Part shown: positions 1 through 9,443 of the stretch, piece by piece
Layout: each line of letters starts with the position of its first letter
Numbering within the stretch: position 1 is the stretch's first letter
From: Mariniplasma anaerobium
GTDB lineage: Bacteria; Bacillota_I; Bacilli_A; Acholeplasmatales; Acholeplasmataceae
Length of the DNA stretch: 64,000 nt
NCBI RefSeq assembly: GCF_016865445.1
Contig: NZ_AP024412.1
Coordinates: 868,001 to 932,000 of the forward strand
Direction: 5' to 3'
The notes under the pieces: model-generated
Databases searched by the model: none
What the model was told of the DNA's origin: nothing
The model's input: the letters and a program-made list of their open reading frames with translations, nothing else
Position numbers and translations under genes: made by a program

Positions 1-764
1 CAAAACCATTTGCTTTTGAGGGACCTGCAAGAATGCAAGCCGCTATATACGGTCTTGAAGAGTTAAAACCTCATGTAGATACATTAATTGTTGTTCCTAA
101 TGAAAGATTACTTGCTGTATCAGGACCTACAACACAATTATTAGATGCATTTAGAGAATCTGATAATGTATTGCGTCAAGGTGTACAAGGTATTGCAGAA
201 ATTATTGCTATTCCTGGTTTAATCAATGTGGATTTTGCTGATGTTAAAACAGTTATGGAAAATAAAGGGACTGCTTTAATGGGTATTGGGATTTCTTCAG
301 GCGAAGATCGTGCGATTGAAGCTGCAAGAAAAGCAATACATTCAAAACTCTTAGAAGTTTCTATTGATGGAGCAACTGATGCCATTGTTAATATTACTTC
401 TGGAACAAACATTACATTAATTGAAACAGAACAAGCATTATCTGAAATAAGAAATGCAACAGATAGAGATTTAAATATCATTTATGGTACAACTGTAAAT
501 GAAGATCTTGATGACGAAATGATCGTAACAGTTATTGCAACAGGTTATGAACTTAAAGCAAAAGGATCAACAATTGAAAATCTTGCATTAGAAATATTTA
601 ATAAAACTTCAGAAGAACAAATGCAAATTACTGATGAAGGTTTAAAACGAAAAAGTGAAGATGATGACGATGAAGATGATGACGATGAAGATAATGATCC
701 TGGTGTTAAACCTGGTCAAAAAAGAAATCTACCATCTTGGCTTGTCAAAAAGTCAAAATTTTAA
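1..764 (+). CDS. ftsZ: Cell division protein FtsZ (C-terminal part; 5' end outside window)
   Basis: Tubulin-like GTPase that forms the cytokinetic ring. The frame is open from base 3 without a start, so the N-terminal GTP-binding half lies upstream of the window. What remains matches the T7-loop and C-terminal domain of FtsZ: 'DNVLRQGVQGI', 'PGLINVDFADVKT' (the T7 loop that completes the neighbouring subunit's GTPase site) and 'GTALMGIGISSGEDRA'. The core is followed by a very acidic linker rich in D and E (roughly bases 655-700) and a basic C-terminal tail, 'LPSWLVKK', of the kind that binds SepF or FtsA. A terminator follows directly. Family assignment is certain. The internal ATG at 33 is not the true start. 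Confidence 0.96.
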   Translation, partial: KPFAFEGPARMQAAIYGLEELKPHVDTLIVVPNERLLAVSGPTTQLLDAFRESDNVLRQGVQGIAEIIAIPGLINVDFADVKTVMENKGTALMGIGISSGEDRAIEAARKAIHSKLLEVSIDGATDAIVNITSGTNITLIETEQALSEIRNATDRDLNIIYGTTVNEDLDDEMIVTVIATGYELKAKGSTIENLALEIFNKTSEEQMQITDEGLKRKSEDDDDEDDDDEDNDPGVKPGQKRNLPSWLVKKSKF

Positions 765-784
765 AAAGGCGTAAAGCCTTTTTT
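763..784 (+). terminator. Intrinsic terminator after ftsZ
   Basis: A stem of AAAAAGGC pairing with GCCTTTTT around a 5-base loop ends in a T run. It overlaps the ftsZ stop codon and separates ftsZ from ychF, although ychF begins only 20 bases later, so some read-through is likely. Confidence 0.85.
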
Positions 785-803
785 ACTGAAAAGAGGAAAT
801 ATC

Positions 804-1901
804 ATGTTAAAAGCTGGTATCGTTGGTCTACCAAATGTAGGCAAATCAACATTATTTAATGCCATAACAAAAGCAGAAGCACTTGCTGCAAACTATCCGT
901 TTGCAACCATTGATCCTAATGTGGGTGTAGTTTATGTCCAAGATGAAAGATTAGATGTTTTAGAATCTATATATAAACCTAAAAAAGTAGTTCCTACAGC
1001 ATATGAGTTTATTGATATAGCAGGACTTGTAAAAGGCGCTTCAAAAGGTGAAGGTTTAGGGAACCAATTTTTAAGTCACATCAGAGAAGTTGACGCTATT
1101 TGTCAAGTTGTTCGTTGTTTTGAAGATGAAAATATTACGCATGTTGAAGGTAATATTGATCCTATTAGAGATATAGAAACTATAAAACTAGAACTCAATT
1201 TAGCTGATTTAGAAGTTGTTGATAAAAGAATATCTAGATTAGATAAAAAAGCAAAAGCTAAACTAAAAGATGCAATTTTAGAGCATGAAATATTAACTAA
1301 AATTAAAGAAACACTTGATCAAAATATAAGTCCAAGAACTTTAGAGTTTCCTGAAGAAGAGTTAAAGATTATTAAAAGTTTTAATCTTTTATCACTAAAA
1401 CCTATGATTTATATCGCAAATGTTGCTGAAGAGGATTTAGCTGATCCTTCATCAAATAAACATTATCAAAATATTTTAAAATTTGCGACTCAAGAAAATA
1501 CTGATGTTGTTTTAATTTCTGCCCAAGTAGAAATGGAAATCGCATCTTTAAATCCTGAAGAACAAATCGAATTTTTAGAAGGTTATGGACTGGAAAAATC
1601 AGGATTAAATGAAGTCATCGATAAGAGTTATGAACTTCTAGGATTAAAAACTTACTTTACAGCTGGTGAACCAGAAGTAAGAGCTTGGACTTTTAAAAAT
1701 GGTATGAAAGCTCCAGCATGTGCAGGGATTATTCATAGTGACTTTGAAAGAGGATTTATTAAAGCAGAAACACTTTCTTATTCAGATTTACTAATATATA
1801 AAACTCCTCAAAAAGCTAAAGAAGCGGGTAAAGTTCGCTTGGAGGGTAAAGAGTATGTCGTCAAAGATGGAGATATCATGCTTTTTAGATTCAACGTATG
1901 A
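804..1901 (+). CDS. ychF: Redox/ribosome-associated GTPase YchF (Obg-like ATPase family)
   Basis: Ribosome-associated P-loop NTPase of the Obg/YchF group; family members prefer ATP and are linked to translation and oxidative stress. The protein has 365 residues, the usual length. The G1 motif GLPNVGKST starts at residue 8, 'DIAGLVKGASKGEGLGN' gives the switch II/G3 region, and the C-terminal TGS domain holds 'TFFTAGEPEVRAW'-type sequence (here TYFTAGEPEVRAWTF) and ends in 'KDGDIMLFRFNV'. A GAGGAAA ribosome site precedes the ATG. The last four bases overlap the start of the next gene, so ychF, ylmE and sepF form one translationally coupled operon. Confidence 0.96.
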   Translation: MLKAGIVGLPNVGKSTLFNAITKAEALAANYPFATIDPNVGVVYVQDERLDVLESIYKPKKVVPTAYEFIDIAGLVKGASKGEGLGNQFLSHIREVDAICQVVRCFEDENITHVEGNIDPIRDIETIKLELNLADLEVVDKRISRLDKKAKAKLKDAILEHEILTKIKETLDQNISPRTLEFPEEELKIIKSFNLLSLKPMIYIANVAEEDLADPSSNKHYQNILKFATQENTDVVLISAQVEMEIASLNPEEQIEFLEGYGLEKSGLNEVIDKSYELLGLKTYFTAGEPEVRAWTFKNGMKAPACAGIIHSDFERGFIKAETLSYSDLLIYKTPQKAKEAGKVRLEGKEYVVKDGDIMLFRFNV

Positions 1902-2488
1902 TTAAAGATTATAATGGTGTTATCGTTTGCGCATCTAAATATTTTAGTTGTGATGAAATCAGAACGATTTATCAAAAAGGATACCATGATTTTGGTGAAA
2001 ACAGGGTCCAATTGATGGTTGAAAAAATGGAACAATTAAAAGATTTGGATATCAATTGGCATTTCATTGGTCATCTTCAATCTAATAAGGTATCTTTGAT
2101 TATTAATGAGATAGATTATCTGCACACACTTGATAGATTGTCTGTTGCTAAAGCAATCCAGAAACATGCAAAACATAAAATAAAGTGCTTTATACAAATG
2201 AACTTAACAGAAGAAGTGCAAAAAAGTGGTGTTTATGTCGATAAATTGCCCCAATTTCTTTTAGAAATTAAAAAATATGATAAAATAGAGTTAGTCGGTC
2301 TAATGACCATAGGTATGGATGAAGATATGATAAAAACTGAAGAGGTTTTTAAACAATTATATGATTTATCTAAAGAATATCATCTACCATTATTGTCCAT
2401 GGGTATGACCCATGACTATGAACTTGCAATTAAGCATCATGCGACACATGTTAGAATTGGTAGAAAATTTTATGAGTTATTAAACTAG
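1898..2488 (+). CDS. ylmE: PLP homeostasis protein, YggS/YlmE family
   Basis: Single-domain PLP-binding barrel protein that buffers pyridoxal phosphate; it has no known catalytic reaction. The 'VCASKYFS' segment carries the PLP lysine at residue 14, and 'FGENRVQ', 'WHFIGHLQSNK' and 'VGLMTIG' are the family's signature stretches. At 196 residues it is about 25-30 shorter than most homologues, because the N-terminal helix before the first strand is missing; no upstream start can restore it without running further into ychF. Its place just before sepF is the same as in Bacillus (ylmE-sepF), which supports the call. Confidence 0.92.
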   Translation: MIKDYNGVIVCASKYFSCDEIRTIYQKGYHDFGENRVQLMVEKMEQLKDLDINWHFIGHLQSNKVSLIINEIDYLHTLDRLSVAKAIQKHAKHKIKCFIQMNLTEEVQKSGVYVDKLPQFLLEIKKYDKIELVGLMTIGMDEDMIKTEEVFKQLYDLSKEYHLPLLSMGMTHDYELAIKHHATHVRIGRKFYELLN

Positions 2489-2496
2489 GAGGCATT

Positions 2497-2835
2497 ATGG
2501 GACTTTTTAGTAAAAAACAGAAGAATCAAAAACAATTGAAATTTGAATCTAAAGAGTCAACATATGATCAAATTATTTTTGAAAAGTTAGAATCTGACCA
2601 AGATACATATCTTACAAATTTAGCTGATCAGATGATTGATGGGCATCCTTTGATTTTAAATTTTGAACCGCTTGATATTGATCAAGCAAATAAAGTTATC
2701 GCTTTTTTCTCAGGCATTGTATATGCTGTTAAAGGTGAAATCGTATTGATTCAAGAAAAAGTCTTTATGTTTGCTAATAAAGATGTTTACCTTGATGGCT
2801 CAATGGATGAGTTTATTAAAGATATCGTAGAATAA
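2497..2835 (+). CDS. sepF: Cell division protein SepF
   Basis: FtsZ-binding membrane-associated division protein. The 112-residue product has a short basic N-terminus (MGLFSKKQKN...) that could act as the membrane-targeting helix, then a compact C-terminal DUF552/SepF domain with 'HPLILNFEPLDIDQANKVIAFFSGIVYAVKG', the conserved dimerising core of the family. It is shorter than Bacillus SepF (about 150) because the linker is reduced. An AGGAGG site lies 5 bases before the ATG. The conserved neighbourhood (ftsZ upstream, ylmE adjacent, ileS downstream) agrees. In a wall-less cell, FtsZ plus SepF without FtsA nearby suggests that SepF tethers the ring; that is inference. Confidence 0.9.
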   Translation: MGLFSKKQKNQKQLKFESKESTYDQIIFEKLESDQDTYLTNLADQMIDGHPLILNFEPLDIDQANKVIAFFSGIVYAVKGEIVLIQEKVFMFANKDVYLDGSMDEFIKDIVE

Positions 2836-2839
2836 TTAT

Positions 2840-3036
2840 ATACTTGCGTTGATAAAAACACATATTATATGTTAAGGTTTTAAGCGAATTAGGGGTGGTG
2901 CAAGCCTAGTAACAAACACATATCATATATCATTTTTGAGCAAGCAATCATAAACGAAGTGCTAGATAATCTTATCTAGAACTAAGGTGGTACCGCGGAA
3001 TTTTATTTCGTCCTTAGAGATAAGGACGATTTTATT
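2840..3036 (+). promoter_or_regulatory. T-box riboswitch leader of ileS (isoleucine-type)
   Basis: Stem I is closed by CTTGC (2843-2847) pairing with GCAAG (2940-2944), giving an arm of about 100 nt. A distal loop region around 2890-2908 carries GGGGTGGTGCAAGCC. Two ATC triplets (2922-2924 and 2929-2931) on the 3' side are candidate Ile specifier codons; I cannot choose between them by eye. Stem III is CTAGATA/TATCTAG (2962-2979). The T-box core ACTAAGGTGGTACCGCGG (2981-2998) is followed by the terminator stem TCGTCCTTA/TAAGGACGA (3008-3029) and a T-rich run. Uncharged tRNA-Ile should favour the antiterminator and allow ileS expression. Confidence 0.94.
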
Positions 3037-3058
3037 TATATATAAGGAGTGAATTAAA

Positions 3059-5755
3059 ATGGATTATAAAGCAACATTATGTATGCCGAAAACAGATTTT
3101 CCAATGCGTGGAAATTTAGGTGTACGAGAAATTGAATTTCAAAAAGCATGGGAAGATAGCAATCTTTATAAAAAGGTCTTAGAACAAAATAAAAATAACC
3201 CTTCATTCATATTGCATGATGGGCCACCTTACGCAAATGGGGATATCCACATTGGACATGCCTTAAATAAAGTCTTAAAGGACTTTGTTTTGCGTTATCA
3301 AACAATGAAAGGTAAATATGTACCCTACATACCAGGGTGGGATACACATGGTTTGCCTATTGAAACAGCTGTTACTAAAAAAGGTGTTAATCGTAAAGAA
3401 ATGTCTTTAGTTGATTATCGTAAAATTTGTTATCAATATGCGCTTGAACAAGTAGCAAAACAAAAAGAGCAATTTAAGAGACTTGGTATTTTAGGTGATT
3501 GGGATAACCCATATATCACACTAACAAAAGAATATGAAGCTAGACAAGTAGGCGTATTTGCTAAAATGGTAGAAAAAGGATTAATCTATAAAGGATTAAA
3601 GCCTGTTTACTGGTCACCATCTAGTGAATCAGCATTGGCTGAAGCTGAAATTGAATATCATGATAAAGTATCAATATCTATATATGTTGCATTTAAATCA
3701 GCATCTGATGATCCTGATCTAAAAGATGCATCTTATATCATATGGACAACAACACCTTGGACGATACCAGCAAATCTAGCGATTTCTGTTCATCCAAGAT
3801 TTAACTATGTTTTATTTGAAACTAAAGGGCATAAATATATCGTAACTGAAACACTTTTAGATGAAGTTTCAAAAGAACTTGGATTTGAAGATGTTAAAGT
3901 TTTAAAAACATATAAAGGTCAAGATTTAGAATTAAAAACATATAAACATCCAATTTATGATAGAGTATCACCAATCATTGTTGGAGATCACGTAACTGAT
4001 ACTGATGGTACTGGATTAGTACATACAGCACCTGGACATGGTGAAGATGATTATAGAATTGGGAAACAGTATAATCTAGAAATCTTATGTCCTGTTGATG
4101 ATAGAGGTATCATGACTAAAGAATCAGGACCATTTGAAGGTATGTATTATGAAGCTGCAAATGAAGAAGTTGTTAAAATGCTTGATGATTTAGGGGCACT
4201 TTTAAAATCTTCTAGATTTACACATTCATATCCACATGACTGGAGAACAAGAAAACCAGTTATCTTTAGAGCAACTCCACAATGGTTTGCAAGTATAGAT
4301 AAAATTAAAAATGAACTTTTAGATGAAGTTAAAAAAGCTGAATGGTTACCTCTTTGGGGTGAATTAAGAATATCTAATATGATTACAAATAGAGAAGACT
4401 GGTGTATTTCTCGCCAAAGAGCTTGGGGTGTACCAATTCCAATCTTTTATGCTGAAAATGATGAACCAATCTTAGATAAAGATGTTCTAGATCATATCGC
4501 AGGTGAGTTTCATGAACACGGTTCAAATGTTTGGTTTGAAAAAGAAGCTAAAAATTTGCTTCCTAAAGGCTTTACACATAAAGGTAGTCCTAATAACTTA
4601 TTTAGAAAAGAAACTGATATTATGGATGTTTGGTTTGATTCAGGAACATCTCATACACTATTAGAGACTCTAGATCTTCCTTATCCTGCTGATTTATATT
4701 TAGAAGGCTCTGACCAATATAGAGGATGGTTTAATTCATCACTTACTACTGGAGTTGCAGCATATGGTCGCGCACCATACAAACAAGTTGTTTCTCATGG
4801 TTTTGTACTTGATGCTAAGGGTAGAAAAATGAGTAAATCATTAGGAAATACAGTAGATCCTAATAAACTTATGAAACAACAAGGTGCTGATATCTTAAGA
4901 TTATGGGTTGCATCTGTTGATTATCAATCAGATGTTAGAATATCTCAAGATATGATGGTCCAAGTTGCTGAAAGTTATAGAAAAATAAGAAATACAGTTA
5001 AATTTGTATTGGGTAATATCGGAGATTTTGATCCAGAGAAAGACTATATTGATTATGAACTTCGTGGTCAATTAAATAAAGTCATGACATTAAAGTATCA
5101 ACAACTTGTTAATCAAGTCATAGATGCATATGATCATTATCAGTTTGATAAAGTATATAGATCTATTGTCTCATTTATGACTAATGAATTAAGTGCGTTT
5201 TATCTTGATTATACTAAAGATATCTTATACATTGAAAAAGCAGATGGATTAATTCGAAGAAGTGTACAATCAACACTTTATGAAATACTTTTAGGTATGC
5301 TTAAATTATTAACACCAATCATGCCTCATACAACTTATGAAGCTTATCAATTTTTACCTGGTAAACACTTAGAAAATATATATCTTGAACACTTACCAGA
5401 AGTTAGAGAATTAAAAGATCAAAACTTGCTTGTTGCATTTGATGTCTTAGAGCAAGTAAGAAATCTTGCATTAAAGAGATTAGAAGAAGCAAGAGAAAAG
5501 AAGATTATTGGTAAATCTTTACAAGCAACACTAGATTTAACAGTTACCAAAGATCAAAAAGCAGCCATTGACTTATTAGATTTTAAAACACATCAAGTAT
5601 TCATTGTCTCTAAAGTAAATTTAAAAGTAGGCGAAAAACTTGAAATAGCTGTTTCTCTAGCAAATGGTCACACATGTGATCGTTGCTGGAATGTTGTCGA
5701 CCATGTTCATGAAAATGGATTATGTGATCGTTGTGATGAAATTGTTAATGGGTGA
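3059..5755 (+). CDS. ileS: Isoleucyl-tRNA synthetase
   Basis: Class I aminoacyl-tRNA synthetase charging tRNA-Ile with isoleucine, including an editing domain that removes misactivated valine. The 898-residue product has HIGH at residues 64-67 and KMSKS at 590-594. The editing CP1 region contains 'IIWTTTPWTIPANLAI' and 'GTGLVHTAPGHGEDDY'. A C-terminal zinc finger has CDRCW and CDRC pairs in the last 30 residues, typical of the bacterial type. An AAGGAG site lies before the ATG at the end of the T-box leader. Expression is expected to follow tRNA-Ile charging. The TGA stop shows that TGA is not read as tryptophan here. Confidence 0.98.
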   Translation: MDYKATLCMPKTDFPMRGNLGVREIEFQKAWEDSNLYKKVLEQNKNNPSFILHDGPPYANGDIHIGHALNKVLKDFVLRYQTMKGKYVPYIPGWDTHGLPIETAVTKKGVNRKEMSLVDYRKICYQYALEQVAKQKEQFKRLGILGDWDNPYITLTKEYEARQVGVFAKMVEKGLIYKGLKPVYWSPSSESALAEAEIEYHDKVSISIYVAFKSASDDPDLKDASYIIWTTTPWTIPANLAISVHPRFNYVLFETKGHKYIVTETLLDEVSKELGFEDVKVLKTYKGQDLELKTYKHPIYDRVSPIIVGDHVTDTDGTGLVHTAPGHGEDDYRIGKQYNLEILCPVDDRGIMTKESGPFEGMYYEAANEEVVKMLDDLGALLKSSRFTHSYPHDWRTRKPVIFRATPQWFASIDKIKNELLDEVKKAEWLPLWGELRISNMITNREDWCISRQRAWGVPIPIFYAENDEPILDKDVLDHIAGEFHEHGSNVWFEKEAKNLLPKGFTHKGSPNNLFRKETDIMDVWFDSGTSHTLLETLDLPYPADLYLEGSDQYRGWFNSSLTTGVAAYGRAPYKQVVSHGFVLDAKGRKMSKSLGNTVDPNKLMKQQGADILRLWVASVDYQSDVRISQDMMVQVAESYRKIRNTVKFVLGNIGDFDPEKDYIDYELRGQLNKVMTLKYQQLVNQVIDAYDHYQFDKVYRSIVSFMTNELSAFYLDYTKDILYIEKADGLIRRSVQSTLYEILLGMLKLLTPIMPHTTYEAYQFLPGKHLENIYLEHLPEVRELKDQNLLVAFDVLEQVRNLALKRLEEAREKKIIGKSLQATLDLTVTKDQKAAIDLLDFKTHQVFIVSKVNLKVGEKLEIAVSLANGHTCDRCWNVVDHVHENGLCDRCDEIVNG

Positions 5756-5760
5756 ATCAT

Positions 5761-6498
5761 ATGAACATATTAGTTGTAAATGATGACGGATATCAAGCAG
5801 AAGGACTAGGCATCTTAGTTAGAGCATTAGCTCCTTTTGGAAATGTTTATGTATCAGCTCCAAAATCTCATCAAAGTGCTAAATCTCATGCAATAACTAT
5901 TCAAAGTAGAATTGAGACTTTTGTTACGGAGCCTTTAAATGGATCTAGAGCTACATTAGTGGTAGATGGTACACCAGCAGATGCTGTAAGATTAGGCGTT
6001 AAAGTCTTTGATGTAGACTTTGATTTAGTTGTTTCAGGTATAAATTATGGCGTTAATATTGCTAAAGATATAATGTATTCTGGGACTGTTGCAGCTGCAC
6101 TTGAAGCTAAAATATTAGGCATTGATGCAATTGCTATTTCCGCTCCAAATACAAGATTAGAATATTTGTATGATGAAACTATCAAACTTTTTGACGAACT
6201 TTTAGAATCAGAAATATATAAAAGTGATGGTATTTTAAATATCAACTTTCCAAAAGAGACTTTTGCTAGACCAAAAGGTGTAAGAATTACATCTCAAGGC
6301 CTAAGATTACAACATGCAGAATATGTAAAGTCAGAGAAAGCTGATATATTTCATATTAAAGGAAGTATTATCAATTATCAGGAAAAACCGGAAAGCGATG
6401 TAACTGCTTTTGATGAGGGTTATGTATCTATTACACCTTTAATGGTAGATCGTACAGATTATAAACGTATTAAAGAAATTATGAACGAGGACAAATGA
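5761..6498 (+). CDS. surE: 5'-nucleotidase SurE
   Basis: Metal-dependent nucleoside monophosphatase of the SurE family. The N-terminus MNILVVNDDG gives the metal-binding DD pair at residues 8-9, and 'SAPKSHQSAKSHAIT' and 'VSGINYGVNIA' supply the other conserved metal and substrate residues. The ATG at 5761 is preferred over a GTG at 5752 because it gives the exact family N-terminus and has GGTGA (5751-5755) five bases upstream. That ribosome site overlaps the ileS stop codon, so surE is probably coupled to ileS. At 245 residues it has the normal length. A role in nucleotide recycling alongside deoC/deoD is plausible but inferred. Confidence 0.93.
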   Translation: MNILVVNDDGYQAEGLGILVRALAPFGNVYVSAPKSHQSAKSHAITIQSRIETFVTEPLNGSRATLVVDGTPADAVRLGVKVFDVDFDLVVSGINYGVNIAKDIMYSGTVAAALEAKILGIDAIAISAPNTRLEYLYDETIKLFDELLESEIYKSDGILNINFPKETFARPKGVRITSQGLRLQHAEYVKSEKADIFHIKGSIINYQEKPESDVTAFDEGYVSITPLMVDRTDYKRIKEIMNEDK

Positions 6499-6551
6499 TT
6501 GTTAAATAGTTGTCTTTATGATAAACTGAAATCGAAAAGGTAGGTGTAGAT

Positions 6552-7409
6552 ATGGCAGAGTTTCACGTACATTTTTTCAAAGAAAAAAGCAGAAAAATTG
6601 ATTTAGAAGTTCTTATTGCATTCTTTGAAGATATAAAAGGATTTAGTGTTGAAATGGATAATTCTAGTGTAAGATTTTTATATACACATCCAAGATTAGG
6701 CCAAAAAGCTAAATTTGTCATTACTCCAAAATCCCAAGTGCCAGATATATATAGATTGAGTCCTAAATTTCTAGATTTAAATTTTCATCTAGAGATGAAT
6801 TTACTCACGCCTAATTATATAGCAAATGAATTATTTGATTTGGTTAAGAAAATATGTGATCGTTTTAATTTTCATATTTATAATGAAATGTTTGAAGACG
6901 TTCTTCCTTTTAAAATGGAAGTTGTTCAAAAGGTTTATCACATGCTAAAACAAGCATATATTGATAAAAATCCTGTGATATTAAGTAACTATTTTATCTT
7001 GAGAAATGAAAAATTAAATGCAATTTATAGATATTTAGATGAACTATATGATTTGCAAAAGTATTATCAAGAACTAGATACTTATGTACCTTCATATCAT
7101 TTTTTGAAAACTGAAGAGAAAAAATTAGTCATTGGTATTGAATTTAAGGAACATACGTTAACAGTATTTCCTCCAGAAATAGATTATATATTTTATCGAT
7201 CTAAAGAACAGATTAAAGTTTTTTTAGCATCACAAGTTTTAGAAACACTAGATAAATTAACACAAGATGTTCCTGGATTTATTAAAGGAACAAAAGTAGT
7301 TCCAAAAAAGAATTTAAAAAAAGTGCATAAATTGATGAAAAAAACTAAATTTGATTTAGTTGAGCACACATTTGAAAAAGAAGTACTCACCCATTTATTA
7401 GACATTTAA
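6552..7409 (+). CDS. Conserved hypothetical protein, 285 residues
   Basis: I do not recognise this family. The protein is probably soluble: it has no signal peptide and no clear membrane segment. It mixes hydrophobic and lysine-rich stretches, and the C-terminal 50 residues are strongly basic (TKVVPKKNLKKVHKLMKKTKF), which could bind nucleic acid. The start has a good ribosome site (AGGTAGGTG). Only 10 bases separate its stop from the next gene, so the two are likely co-transcribed. Base composition matches its neighbours, so there is no sign of recent transfer. Confidence 0.8.
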   Translation: MAEFHVHFFKEKSRKIDLEVLIAFFEDIKGFSVEMDNSSVRFLYTHPRLGQKAKFVITPKSQVPDIYRLSPKFLDLNFHLEMNLLTPNYIANELFDLVKKICDRFNFHIYNEMFEDVLPFKMEVVQKVYHMLKQAYIDKNPVILSNYFILRNEKLNAIYRYLDELYDLQKYYQELDTYVPSYHFLKTEEKKLVIGIEFKEHTLTVFPPEIDYIFYRSKEQIKVFLASQVLETLDKLTQDVPGFIKGTKVVPKKNLKKVHKLMKKTKFDLVEHTFEKEVLTHLLDI

Positions 7410-7419
7410 CGAGGTAGAC

Positions 7420-8103
7420 ATGAAATATATAAAGAAAATAATTTTACATACACTTTTACATACACTTGGGTTTATCGTGATAGCTCTTGGCATTTCAAAC
7501 ATACTGACTTCAAAATTAGGAGCATCTCCAATTGATGCGTTTAATTATTTTTTACATAAGATTGTCATAAATTATATACCCTCTCTTACATTGGGTACAA
7601 TTATTATATTTACTGGATTGGCCGTAACATTATTGGCATTTATTTTTAATAAAAACAAAAACATGATCATAAGCGCAATATTTTTATTTGTTGTAGGTAT
7701 ATTTGTAGATATGTGGATGTTTTTATTAGGATATATTCCTGATCAAATACTAAGTTTGATGATTTTCAGGATATTCCTTGCAGTATCAGGTATGCTACTT
7801 TGTTCATTTGGTGTTGCAGTCACAATTCTAACAGGCTTACCTCCTTCACCATATGAAAGATTAATGCTTGTTATTCATGAAAAAATAAACAATTTAGCTA
7901 TCGCAAAAATTATAGTTGAAGGCAGTTTTTTCATTCTTGCAATTAGTTTGGGGTTATTAACACAAAGTTTATTTGAACAAGTGAATTTATTTACGATTGT
8001 CATGACATTTTCAATTGGACCACTTGTTTTATTGTTTTCAAATATGTTAAAGAAAAAATATTTTAAAGGAGAGTTAAAAAATGAATCTAAACAAGTATAT
8101 TGA
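7420..8103 (+). CDS. YczE/YyaS-like integral membrane protein
   Basis: Polytopic membrane protein of 227 residues with about five or six hydrophobic segments (roughly residues 10-30, 50-75, 80-105, 110-140, 160-185 and 190-210). The motif '[13 protein letters not shown]' after the first helix and '[12 protein letters not shown]' in the middle resemble the YczE/YyaS family of uncharacterised Bacillus membrane proteins. GAGGT lies just before the ATG. The gene overlaps the start of deoC by 23 bases, so it belongs to the deoC-deoD transcription unit, which might suggest a nucleoside or deoxyribose role; that is speculation. The substrate is unknown. Confidence 0.75.
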   Translation: MKYIKKIILHTLLHTLGFIVIALGISNILTSKLGASPIDAFNYFLHKIVINYIPSLTLGTIIIFTGLAVTLLAFIFNKNKNMIISAIFLFVVGIFVDMWMFLLGYIPDQILSLMIFRIFLAVSGMLLCSFGVAVTILTGLPPSPYERLMLVIHEKINNLAIAKIIVEGSFFILAISLGLLTQSLFEQVNLFTIVMTFSIGPLVLLFSNMLKKKYFKGELKNESKQVY

Positions 8104-8755
8104 TCACACAAAATTAGGTGCAAATGTTTCTCAAGCACAAATGGATCAATTGATTGAAGAGGCTAAGACTTATGATTTTAAAAGTGTATGTGTGAATCCA
8201 ATATGGGTTAAACATGCAGCTCATAAATTAAAAAACACTGATGTTCTAGTTTGTACTGTTATAGGGTTTCCTCATGGTACACACCATCATCTAGTTAAAG
8301 CCTATGAAACATTAGAAGCTGTTAATGATGGTGCAGATGAAATTGATATGGTTATCAATGTTCATGCCTTAAAATCAAAAGATTATCATACAACTTTAAC
8401 AGAAATCAAAGGTGTTGTTGAAAGTGCTGATGGTAGATGCGTTAAAGTTATTATTGAAACATGTTATTTAACAGAAGATGAAATTGTTAAAGCTTGTGAA
8501 TTAGCAGTAGAAGCTAAAGCAACATTTGTTAAAACTTCAACTGGTTTTGGAACTGGTGGAGCAACTATAAAACATGTTGAATTAATGAAAAAAACAGTTG
8601 GAGATGATGCTCTTGTTAAAGCAAGTGGCGGAGTCAGAACATATGAAGATGCAATCAAGATGATAGAAGCAGGTGCTTCTAGAATTGGAACATCAAATGG
8701 AGTAGATATTGTAAATAAAAGGAGAACAAAAGATGATACCAACACCACATATTGA
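8081..8755 (+). CDS. deoC: Deoxyribose-phosphate aldolase
   Basis: Class I aldolase splitting 2-deoxyribose-5-phosphate into glyceraldehyde-3-phosphate and acetaldehyde, the last step of deoxynucleoside catabolism. The 224-residue protein has the Schiff-base lysine at about residue 151 in FVKTSTGFG, 'EIDMVINV' containing the catalytic aspartate, and a second conserved lysine in '[10 protein letters not shown]'. A strong AAAGGAG site lies before the ATG, inside the upstream membrane protein gene. Its 3' end overlaps deoD by 23 bases. Together with deoD and the pyrimidine phosphorylase at 17003 it gives a complete route from deoxynucleosides to central carbon metabolism. Confidence 0.97.
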   Translation: MNLNKYIDHTKLGANVSQAQMDQLIEEAKTYDFKSVCVNPIWVKHAAHKLKNTDVLVCTVIGFPHGTHHHLVKAYETLEAVNDGADEIDMVINVHALKSKDYHTTLTEIKGVVESADGRCVKVIIETCYLTEDEIVKACELAVEAKATFVKTSTGFGTGGATIKHVELMKKTVGDDALVKASGGVRTYEDAIKMIEAGASRIGTSNGVDIVNKRRTKDDTNTTY

Positions 8756-9443
8756 ACTAGAAAATAAAGATTTAATCGCAAAAACAGTTTTAATGCCAGG
8801 AGATCCTCTAAGAGCTAAATTTATCGCAGATACATTTTTAACAAAAGTTGAAAAAATAAACAATGTTAGAAATATGTTTGGATATACAGGCTATTATGGT
8901 AAGAAAAAGGTTACAGTTATGGGCTCAGGTATGGGTATGCCAAGTATTGGTATATATAGCTATGAATTATACAGCTTTTATGATGTTGAAAAAATTATTC
9001 GTATTGGTTCAGCTGGAGCTTATAGTCCTGATCTTAAATTATATGATGTTTTATTAGTTGAAAAAGCTTATTCAGAATCATCATATGCAAAAACAATGGG
9101 TGTATCTAATAGAAAAATCTTATCTTCAAGCAAATCTTTAAATAATAGATTATTAAAAGCTGCTGATAAACTAGATATTACAATTAGACCCGTATTAATT
9201 CATTCATCAGATGTTTTTTATAGACTAAAAGCTGATCAATTTAAAGATATATATAAAACCTATGGTGCAGAAGCTGTAGAAATGGAATCATTTGCATTAT
9301 TTGCTAATGCAAAAGCATTAAATAAAAAAGCAGCATGTCTTCTAACAGTATCTGATTCATTGGTTACTCATGAGAAAACAACAGCTCAAGAACGTCAAGA
9401 AGCATTTACAAAAATGATGGAAGTTGCATTAAATTCTCTCTAA
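8733..9443 (+). CDS. deoD: Purine-nucleoside phosphorylase (DeoD type)
   Basis: Hexameric-type phosphorylase releasing the purine base and (deoxy)ribose-1-phosphate. The 236-residue sequence has the family's '[17 protein letters not shown]', '[18 protein letters not shown]', '[10 protein letters not shown]' and '[13 protein letters not shown]' blocks, and the catalytic aspartate in '[10 protein letters not shown]'. An AAAAGGAG site lies inside the end of deoC. The last base of its stop codon is the first base of the next start, so the following peptidase-like gene is coupled to it. Start and length agree with homologues. Confidence 0.96.
   Translation: MIPTPHIELENKDLIAKTVLMPGDPLRAKFIADTFLTKVEKINNVRNMFGYTGYYGKKKVTVMGSGMGMPSIGIYSYELYSFYDVEKIIRIGSAGAYSPDLKLYDVLLVEKAYSESSYAKTMGVSNRKILSSSKSLNNRLLKAADKLDITIRPVLIHSSDVFYRLKADQFKDIYKTYGAEAVEMESFALFANAKALNKKAACLLTVSDSLVTHEKTTAQERQEAFTKMMEVALNSL

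Noticed and set aside
2861-2931. ATAT-rich repeats in the ileS leader as a tandem repeat
   Set aside because: They are explained by the helices and specifier region of the T-box Stem I.
8863-9057. 64-residue forward ORF inside deoD, and similar ORFs inside relA and on opposite strands of most genes
   Set aside because: They are shadows of well-supported genes, without ribosome sites or plausible protein features.
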